This document shows positions 58,201 through 64,000 of a stretch of 64,000 nucleotides of DNA, piece after piece; the stretch's first letter is position 1, and the number at the start of each line of letters is the position of its first letter. Under the pieces are notes generated by a model. It saw only the letters and a program-made list of their open reading frames with translations. It was not told the DNA's origin and did no database searches. This DNA comes from Paraburkholderia fynbosensis (GTDB lineage: Bacteria; Pseudomonadota; Gammaproteobacteria; Burkholderiales; Burkholderiaceae), in the NCBI RefSeq assembly GCF_902859935.1, contig NZ_CADIKI010000001.1:124001-188000 (forward strand). Direction: 5' to 3'. A program made the position numbers and the translations under genes.

Positions 58201-59332
58201 GCTGTGCGGCGTCGCGTGCGTTTTCCCAGGCCTCGACGCCGTCCGGCAATGTCAGGTTCGACACCGTGAAGCCCGCCAGACCCGCCTTCGGACGCGCGCC
58301 GCGGCCGGTCGCGCCCTCGTCGCGGATTTCGCCGCCCGCGCCGGTCGCGGCGCCCGGGAACGGCGAGATCGCGGTCGGGTGGTTGTGAGTCTCCACCTTC
58401 ATCAGCGTGTGCGTGAGTTCGACGCTGCGGCGGTAGTGCTCCGGCAGCTCGTTCGCGCCGAGGTCAGCCGGCGTGCGCGGGAACCAGCGCTCGGCCATGC
58501 CGCCCGCCATGATCGCCGAGTTGTCCGAATACGCGACGATCGTGCCTTGCGGGTTCAGCTTTTCGGTGTTGCGGATCATGTTGAACAGCGAGATGTCCTG
58601 CTTCTCGCCGTCGATGGTCCAGTCCGCGTTGAAAATCTTGTGGCGGCAGTGTTCGCTATTGGCCTGCGCGAACATCATCAGTTCGACGTCGGTCGGGTTG
58701 CGGCCGAGCTTCGTGAACGCCTCGACGAGATAATCGATTTCGTCGTCGGCGAGCGCGAGGCCCAGTTCCGTGTTCGCCGCTTCCAGCGCGCCACGGCCGT
58801 GGCCGAGCACGTCGACGGTTTGCAGCGGCTTGGCCGGCAGTTCGTCGAACAGATGCAGCGCGTACTCGCGCGAGCTCGACACGCTCTCGGTCATGCGGTC
58901 GTGCAGCGCCGCGGCGACGGCCGCGCGGGCTTCATCGGAGAGCGCTTTCTTGCCGCCCAGCAGGCCGCTTTTCAGCATGACCGTGTACTCGACGCCGCGC
59001 TCGATGCGGCGCACCTGCGTGAGGCCGCACAGGTGGGCGATGTCGGTGGCCTTGCTGGCCCACGGCGACACCGTACCGAAACGCGGCACCACGAGGAAGG
59101 TCTCGACGGCGCCGCGCTCCTTGCTGTCTTCGAGTGGATCGCCGTAGTGCATCAGCGCCTCGACCTTCGCGCTGTCTTCAGCGGACAGCGGGGTCTGGGC
59201 ATTGACGAAATGCAGGTACTGCCCGCGCACGCCGGTGATATTCGGGTCGATGCGCGTGAGCGTTTCGAGCAGGCGGGTTTGACGGAAATCGGAAAGGGCC
59301 GAAGCGCCGGGGAAACACGAGAAGTGGGCCAT
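55250..59332 (-). CDS. purL: Phosphoribosylformylglycinamidine synthase
   Basis: A 1360-residue large-type FGAM synthase of purine biosynthesis. The order is: N-terminal domain, linker, two AIRS-like halves ([17 protein letters not shown], then [10 protein letters not shown]) and a C-terminal class I glutamine amidotransferase with the nucleophile in [10 protein letters not shown] and a late HGEGF. Length is as expected. The start at 59332 is where the conserved N-terminus [17 protein letters not shown] begins; the ribosome site is weak. Confidence 0.96.
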   Translation of the reverse strand: MAHFSCFPGASALSDFRQTRLLETLTRIDPNITGVRGQYLHFVNAQTPLSAEDSAKVEALMHYGDPLEDSKERGAVETFLVVPRFGTVSPWASKATDIAHLCGLTQVRRIERGVEYTVMLKSGLLGGKKALSDEARAAVAAALHDRMTESVSSSREYALHLFDELPAKPLQTVDVLGHGRGALEAANTELGLALADDEIDYLVEAFTKLGRNPTDVELMMFAQANSEHCRHKIFNADWTIDGEKQDISLFNMIRNTEKLNPQGTIVAYSDNSAIMAGGMAERWFPRTPADLGANELPEHYRRSVELTHTLMKVETHNHPTAISPFPGAATGAGGEIRDEGATGRGARPKAGLAGFTVSNLTLPDGVEAWENARDAAQPLAHRNPDDQHEAYGRPDRIASPLQIMIDGPLGGAAFNNEFGRPNLGGYFRAYEQNVAGLVRGYHKPIMIAGGIGNISDQHTHKHDLPEGSLLIQIGGPGMRIGMGGGAASSMATGTNTAELDFDSVQRGNPEIERRAQEVINACWQLGDKNPILSIHDVGAGGLSNAFPEVVDGAGKGALFELRKIQLEESGLSPREIWSNEAQERYVLAIAPADLPAFEAMCQRERCPFAVIGTATAERQLKLIDSENDAAAHQPVDMPMEVLLGKAPRMHRDVKRVEQTLEPVDVTGIALPDVATSVLRHPTVASKSFLITIGDRSVGGTTARDQMVGPWQVPVADVAITTMDYAGFSGEAMTMAERTPLAVINAPASGRMAVGEAITNIVAAPIASLDKLKLSANWMAACGAPGEDAALYDTVKAIGMELCPALGISIPVGKDSLSMRTKWEERGVAKEVVAPVSLIISAFAPVADVRKHLTPQLRRISDAGDSVLIAIDLGRGKHRLGGSILAQVTQQVGDTVPDVDDPEDLKRFFNVIQALNSDGKLLAYHDRSDGGLWATVCEMAFAGHVGVSLNVDMLVLDPHHESDYGDAKDWAKQTSGRREDRTIRALFNEELGGVIQVRAADRDAVLGALREHGLSACSHVIGKLNERDAIEIYRDAKKIYDAPRTELHRTWSEVSWRIARLRDNPACADAEYDALLDAADPGITPVLSFDPAEDVAAPFVGKSARPRVAILREQGVNSHLETAYAFDRAGFDAHDVHMSDLLAGRANLADFAGAVACGGFSYGDTLGAGEGWAKAIRFNAQLADMFAAFFGREDTFALGICNGCQMMSSLASMIPGAHAWPKFTRNKSEKFEARFSLVEIQASPSIFFAGMEGSRIPVAVAHGEGFADFSQQGDASKVAVAMRYVDHRGQATEQYPFNPNGSPDGITSVTTADGRFTVLMPHTERVHRAVQMSWHPEGWGENGTDASPWLRVFQNARRWLG

Positions 59333-59625
59333 GGACTTGACGTTGCGTCGCTCAATGATGCCGAGAAGCCGCGCATGCAGGCGACGTGAGGCGGAAAGGA
59401 AGTCCGAGATTATACCCCGGGAACGGGCTTCCAGCGGGCCTCGCGGTGCGCTTTCGGTCCGCGCGCGGGATGCGCTCCACGTGGCCGCAGCGGCGCTTTG
59501 ACTGCTATCATTCGCCCTTTCATCAGATCGGCGCGAGCCGCCCGAGCCATGCCGGGCCGCGCCGCATGCCCCGCTCAACGGGAATGCGCCGCTTCGGCGC
59601 CCCCTTCGGCAGTTCGAATCAAAAC

Positions 59626-60924
59626 ATGGATGTCATCGTCATTGGCGGCGGGATAGCGGGCGTCGCCACCGCTTATCACCTGCGCGCGGCCGGCCACCGG
59701 GTGTGTGTCGTCGAGCGCCACGCGACCGTCGCGCAGGGCGCAACCTACGGGCACGGCGGCACCGTTTTGCCGACCCCGCTCGACGTCTGGTTCGGCCCGA
59801 CCTTTCTCGCGAGCCGTCAGAACGCCAAAAACGGCGTCGTCAACAAGATCGGCTTCAACGGCGCGGCGCGTCAGTTCGTCAAGCAACTCGGTGCATTGCA
59901 GGAGCCGGAGGCGTTCGCCCGTCAGTTCGGGCGGCTGCGGCCGCTGATCGAAGCGTCGCGCGACGCGCTCGCGGACGTCGAAGCGCGCTTCGGGCTCGAA
60001 TTCGAACAGGCGAGCGGACTGCTTTATCTGGTGCGCAGCGAGCACGAATGGGAGCAGACCCAGCCCGCGCTCGACCTGCTGCGCCAGTACGAGGTGCCGC
60101 ACCACGTGCTCACGCCGGACGAATGCGCATCCTACGAGCATTCTGTGCGCACGGAGCCTGAATTCGCCGGCGGCGTGCTGTTCGATCAGGAGCGCACGGC
60201 CAACAGCCCGCTGTTCACCAAGCTCCTCAAGCAGACCCTCGACGCGCAAGGCGGCGTGCAGTTCATGCACGGCTGCGAAGTATCGGCGATCCGCCTCGAC
60301 GGCCAGCGCGCCGCGGTGGAACTGGCGCCGCGCGCGGGTGCGGCTCCGCGTTCGCGCGAAGTCGACGTGATTCATGCCGACGCGGTCGTGGTGGCCGCCG
60401 GTTACGGCAGCCTCGCGCTGCTCGAGCGCCTCGGCCTGCGCCTGCCGTTGCATCCGCTGCGGCTGCACACGCTCGTGGCGCCGATCGCGCATGAGGAATG
60501 CGCGCCGCACGTGGCGATCGTCGACGCGGTCAAGCGGATCGGCATCAGCCGCATGAACCACCGGCTGCGCATCGCCGGGGGGGCGGTGCTGCAAGGTGCC
60601 GGACAGATCGACACGCCGCTCGGCGAAGCCGTGACCAAGGAAGCGCTGGCGCTGCTCGGCCAGGCGACCCACGACTGGATTCCCGGCGCTGCGCGCATTT
60701 CGGCAGCCCTGCCGTGGGAAGGCGTCAAGCTCCTTTCACCCGATGGCTTGCCAGTGATCGGCAACGCACTGCACCCGCGCCTGTTCCTCAACGTCGGCCA
60801 TGGCCCGTCGGGCTGGGGACTCGCATGCGGAGCGGGCAAACTGGTCGCCGAGCTGCTGTCGGACCAGACGCCGGAGCTGCCCGCCGGCACGCTGGCTGCG
60901 CTGCGCGCCGAGCGCTTCCAGTAA
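59626..60924 (+). CDS. FAD-dependent D-amino-acid dehydrogenase (DadA-like)
   Basis: 432 residues of the DAO superfamily. The FAD motif [13 protein letters not shown] is at 7-19, [18 protein letters not shown] follows, and the C-terminus has [22 protein letters not shown], which matches DadA-type enzymes. It should oxidise D-amino acids at the membrane. Start ATG 59626 is set by the N-terminal dinucleotide fold; the ribosome site is weak. It lies divergent from purL. Confidence 0.85.
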   Translation: MDVIVIGGGIAGVATAYHLRAAGHRVCVVERHATVAQGATYGHGGTVLPTPLDVWFGPTFLASRQNAKNGVVNKIGFNGAARQFVKQLGALQEPEAFARQFGRLRPLIEASRDALADVEARFGLEFEQASGLLYLVRSEHEWEQTQPALDLLRQYEVPHHVLTPDECASYEHSVRTEPEFAGGVLFDQERTANSPLFTKLLKQTLDAQGGVQFMHGCEVSAIRLDGQRAAVELAPRAGAAPRSREVDVIHADAVVVAAGYGSLALLERLGLRLPLHPLRLHTLVAPIAHEECAPHVAIVDAVKRIGISRMNHRLRIAGGAVLQGAGQIDTPLGEAVTKEALALLGQATHDWIPGAARISAALPWEGVKLLSPDGLPVIGNALHPRLFLNVGHGPSGWGLACGAGKLVAELLSDQTPELPAGTLAALRAERFQ

Positions 60925-61070
60925 ATCCTCTTCCTTCGATCTGCGATGCCGGGCCCGCTCGCGAGCGAGCCGGTCATTGCAGGCAGCGCCGCGCGCGGCG
61001 CGCGTATCGGCACTAACATAGCGATTCCCAGGTTTTCCGCCCGGCGGCGCCAACACTGCCGGGTCTTGCC

Positions 61071-62663
61071 ATGACAGACGCCGAAAACATGCCGCCGACG
61101 CTCATCACACCGCACCAGCGCGCGCTGCCCCTGCTGACGCTGACCGATCTGCGGATCGCGGAAGCGCAGGCCGCGGCGGGGCTGGCGCCGCACACGCTGA
61201 TGGCGCGCGCCGGCCAGTCGGCCGCGAGCTTCCTGCACGAGCAGATCACACGTGACACGTCGATCGAAAAATCGAAGCAGCGCGTATGGCTGATCGCGGG
61301 TCCCGGCAACAACGGCGGCGACGCGCTGGTTCTTGCGACCGCGCTGCACGAGGCCGGCATCGCGGTGGAGGTATGCATGCCGGTCGAAGCGAAGCCGGAC
61401 GACGCCCGCTGGGCGCTCGACACGGCTCGCGCCGCTGGCGTGCCGATCGCGACGGCACCGCCCGTTTCGCTCGACGGCTATCGCTGGCTCGTGGACGGCA
61501 TGTTCGGCATTGGCCTCACGCGGGCGCTCGACGGCGTGTTCGCGAGCGTCGCCCGGCAGTTGTCGCAACGCGCGAAGGCCCGGCCGAGGAAAGGCGGCGT
61601 GCTCGCGCTCGACGTGCCCAGCGGACTCGACAGCGACACCGGCACGGTGGTCGGCGGTGGTGTGGACGGCGCCGCCGTCCACGCCACCCATACGATCACC
61701 TTCATCGCCGCGAAGCCGGGCCTGTTCACCGCGCAAGGCCGCGACCTTTCAGGCGCGGTGACGCTCGCGCCGATCGGCGTCGACAGCAGCCTTCGCGCAG
61801 CCGTGCAACTGAACGCGCCGGAGCTGTTCGGCGCATTCCTGCCGCCGCGCGATTTCGCCACCAACAAGGGCACCTTCGGCAGCCTCGCGGTGGTCGGCGG
61901 CGACACCGGCATGTGTGGGGCGCCGATCCTCGCGGCGCGCGCGGCGCTCTACAGCGGTGCGGGCAAGGTGCACGTCGCGCTGCTCGGCGCAGGCGCTCCG
62001 CCCTACGATCCGCCGCATCCCGAACTGATGCTGCATGCGCTCGACGATCTGCCGCTCGACAAGATGGGCGCGCTCGCCGTCGGTTGCGGCATGGGGCATC
62101 GCGAGTGCGCGACGCAAGTGATGCACGACGTGCTGCAACTCGACGTGCCGAAGCTGTTCGATGCGGACGCGCTGAATCTGATCGGCAAAGATCCGGCGCT
62201 CGCCGCCGAAGTGACCGAGCGCGGCGTGCAAGGCGATCCATGCATCCTCACGCCGCATCCGCTGGAAGCGGCGCGTCTGCTCGGCAGCGACGCGCCAGCG
62301 GTGCAACGCGACCGGCTCGGCGCCGCGCGCGCGCTGGCCGCGCGCTTCGCGAGCGTCGTCGTGCTGAAAGGCACCGGCACGATCATTGCCGCACCGGACG
62401 GCCGGCTCGCGATCAACCCGACGGGTAACGCCGCGCTCGCAACGGGCGGCACCGGCGACGTGCTCGGCGGCATCATCGGCGCGCTGCTCGCGCAGCATCT
62501 GCCGCGCTACGAAGCGGCGCTGGCGGGCGTCTACCTGCACGGCCTCGCCGCCGACACGCTCAGCGCGCAAGGCCACGGGCCGGCCGGCCTCACGGCGGGC
62601 GAACTCGCGCCGATGGTGCGCACGCTGCTCAACCGTCTCTTCTATCCGCCGGGGGACATGTGA
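61071..62663 (+). CDS. nnr: Bifunctional NAD(P)H-hydrate epimerase / ADP-dependent dehydratase
   Basis: 530 residues that repair hydrated NADH and NADPH. The N-terminal YjeF epimerase part has AGPGNNGGDALVLA and LDVPSGLDSDTG; the C-terminal ribokinase-like dehydratase part has GTFGSLAVVGGDTGMCGA, FDADALNLIG, TPHPLEAARLL and GNAALATGGTGDVL. ATG 61071 is the only start placed well before the domain. It stands between the DadA-like gene and pgi. Confidence 0.95.
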   Translation: MTDAENMPPTLITPHQRALPLLTLTDLRIAEAQAAAGLAPHTLMARAGQSAASFLHEQITRDTSIEKSKQRVWLIAGPGNNGGDALVLATALHEAGIAVEVCMPVEAKPDDARWALDTARAAGVPIATAPPVSLDGYRWLVDGMFGIGLTRALDGVFASVARQLSQRAKARPRKGGVLALDVPSGLDSDTGTVVGGGVDGAAVHATHTITFIAAKPGLFTAQGRDLSGAVTLAPIGVDSSLRAAVQLNAPELFGAFLPPRDFATNKGTFGSLAVVGGDTGMCGAPILAARAALYSGAGKVHVALLGAGAPPYDPPHPELMLHALDDLPLDKMGALAVGCGMGHRECATQVMHDVLQLDVPKLFDADALNLIGKDPALAAEVTERGVQGDPCILTPHPLEAARLLGSDAPAVQRDRLGAARALAARFASVVVLKGTGTIIAAPDGRLAINPTGNAALATGGTGDVLGGIIGALLAQHLPRYEAALAGVYLHGLAADTLSAQGHGPAGLTAGELAPMVRTLLNRLFYPPGDM

Positions 62664-62947
62664 ACCCGCGAAACACTGTGCCCCAATTTGGCCGCGGCAA
62701 TGCCATACCGCTGCAGCCTGCCACGCAACGCCGCTATACTGACTAACTGCGCCGCGCGTCGGGTCGATCGCGGGTGGCGGCGAAACTTCAACGGGCTGGC
62801 CCTACGCTGTTTGACGGCTCGTCGAGGCTTTGCCGGCACCCGTGGACGAACCCGGGCGCGTGGCATCGCTCTAACAGCATCGTTGCATCATCCTCGGCAG
62901 CGCTTCATGCGCGCGCCTTTCTTCGTGCCCTTGGTTAGACGGACGCT

Positions 62948-64000
62948 ATGACCCAGAACTCGCTCCCCTCCTGGTCCTCGTTGCAAACGCATTACGAGAA
63001 GATTCGCGATGCACACATGCGCGACTGGTTCGCCCCCGAGAACGACCCCGCCCCTACCCGGGCCGAACGCTTCACGTTCGCGGGCGGCGGTCTCGCGGCC
63101 GATTTCTCGAAGCACCGCATCACCGCCGATACCCTGCAACTGCTCGTGCAACTCGCCCGCGAAGCCGGCGTCGAGAAACGTCGCGACGCCATGTTCGCGG
63201 GCGACGTGGTCAACCCGACCGAAGGCCGCGCCGCGCTGCACACCGCGTTGCGCGCCACTGATCCGAAAGCGCCGTTCTTCGCCGAAGTCCAGGCCGAGCG
63301 CGCCAAGATGGCCGCGTTCGCCGACCAGGTGCGCAGCGGCGCATGGACCGGCTACACCGGCAAGCGGATTCGCTATGTCGTGAACATCGGCATCGGCGGC
63401 TCGGACCTCGGGCCGAAGATGGTCGTGCACGCGCTGCATCATCTCGCTGCGCCTGAGATCACCACCCACTTCGTGTCGAACGTCGACGGCGCGGATCTGT
63501 ATAACGTGATGCAGCAGATCGATCCCGAAGAGACGCTCGCGATCATCGTCTCGAAGACCTTCACGACGCTCGAGACCATGACCAATGCGCGCTCGCTGCG
63601 CGACTGGTTCGTCGAGAAAGGCTGCCCCGAAAGCGCGCTCGCGAAACACTTCGTCGGCGTGTCGGCGAACCCCGCGGAAGTGGTCAAGTTCGGCATCGCG
63701 AAAGAGAACGTGTTCGAGATGTGGGACTGGGTCGGCGGGCGTTATTCGCTGTGGTCGGCGGTGGGGCTGTCGATCATGATCGCGGTTGGCCCGCAGCAGT
63801 TCGGCGAACTGCTCGCCGGCGCCAACGAGATGGACCAGCATTTCCGCGACGCGCCGCTCGAGAAGAACCTGCCGGTGCTGCTCGGCATGATCGGCATCTG
63901 GTATCGCAACTTCTTCGGTTCGCAAAGCTATCTGGTCGCCCCGTATTCGGAAGCGCTGCACTTCCTGCCATCGTATTTGCAGCAACTGGAGATGGAGAGC
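62948..64000 (+). CDS. pgi: Glucose-6-phosphate isomerase, 5' part
   Basis: The first 351 codons are visible; the gene runs off the window (full family length ~540-550). It interconverts glucose-6-phosphate and fructose-6-phosphate. Motifs seen: [16 protein letters not shown], the phosphate-binding [10 protein letters not shown], and the signature [15 protein letters not shown]. The ribosome site before ATG 62948 is weak, but the N-terminus matches the family. Confidence 0.95.
   Translation, partial: MTQNSLPSWSSLQTHYEKIRDAHMRDWFAPENDPAPTRAERFTFAGGGLAADFSKHRITADTLQLLVQLAREAGVEKRRDAMFAGDVVNPTEGRAALHTALRATDPKAPFFAEVQAERAKMAAFADQVRSGAWTGYTGKRIRYVVNIGIGGSDLGPKMVVHALHHLAAPEITTHFVSNVDGADLYNVMQQIDPEETLAIIVSKTFTTLETMTNARSLRDWFVEKGCPESALAKHFVGVSANPAEVVKFGIAKENVFEMWDWVGGRYSLWSAVGLSIMIAVGPQQFGELLAGANEMDQHFRDAPLEKNLPVLLGMIGIWYRNFFGSQSYLVAPYSEALHFLPSYLQQLEMES

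Noticed and set aside
54986..59389. Plus-strand open frame of nearly 1470 codons opposite purL
   Set aside because: It is the antisense shadow of purL, rich in Arg, His and Ala with no domain; only its first 44 codons past 55043 resemble a real protein (IS4).

Overview
This window looks like a chromosomal segment of a Burkholderiaceae bacterium, most likely Paraburkholderia. It is GC-rich, and its exopolysaccharide (EPS) locus has the gene order of the Burkholderia cepacian (bce) cluster. The flanking blocks are typical of this family: mltG-tmk-holB-tatD, msrB-yciB-bolA-ppiC, purL, nnr and pgi. No rRNA, tRNA, CRISPR array or intact mobile element was seen. All calls come from reading the sequence and recalling protein families; no database search was run.

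Layout. 1-291: 5' end of a secreted beta-propeller-like protein. 978-4167 (+): acyltransferase-3, an overlapping SGNH hydrolase and GDP-mannose 4,6-dehydratase, closed by a perfect bidirectional terminator. 4418-17703 (-): the core EPS operon, read as bceB, C, D, E, F, G, H, I, J, K (priming transferase, UDP-glucose dehydrogenase, Wzb phosphatase, Wza exporter, Wzc tyrosine kinase, two glycosyltransferases, polymerase, two more glycosyltransferases). bceA (18357-19904) is divergent across an AT-rich 650-bp control region. Together these genes make GDP-mannose, GDP-4-keto-6-deoxymannose and UDP-glucuronate, load glucose-1-phosphate on the lipid carrier, extend, polymerise and export. No Wzx flippase is present in the window. 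Beside bceA lies an unusual protein (20002-21180) carrying a transposase-type DNA-binding domain without a catalytic domain.

21763-24477 holds small envelope and stress-type genes (YciI-like, PsiF-repeat, a two-TM protein, a Ysc84 lipoprotein). 24821-30237 (-) holds a GT4 glycosyltransferase, an AAA ATPase, trehalose-6-phosphate synthase and an MscS-type channel, an osmotic-stress flavour. 30683-36233 (-) runs from mltG through tmk, holB, a GNAT and tatD to an ankyrin protein and a Rap1a/Tai-like protein; ygfZ and a TANGO2/NRDE gene lie divergently.

38433-43987 (-) is a lipid or aliphatic-compound block (thioesterase, MDR reductase, SDR, alpha/beta hydrolase, and a 3' scrap of a lost reductase) behind a MocR regulator with a clear palindromic operator. 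45274-50724 (-) is a beta-oxidation set (acyl-CoA synthetase, FadB-type fusion, thiolase), with a palindromic repeat array between the last two genes. 50927-54887 (+) covers selO, msrB, yciB, bolA and a parvulin. A truncated IS4-family transposase fragment follows, then purL (-), a DadA-like oxidase, nnr and the 5' two-thirds of pgi, which runs off the window.
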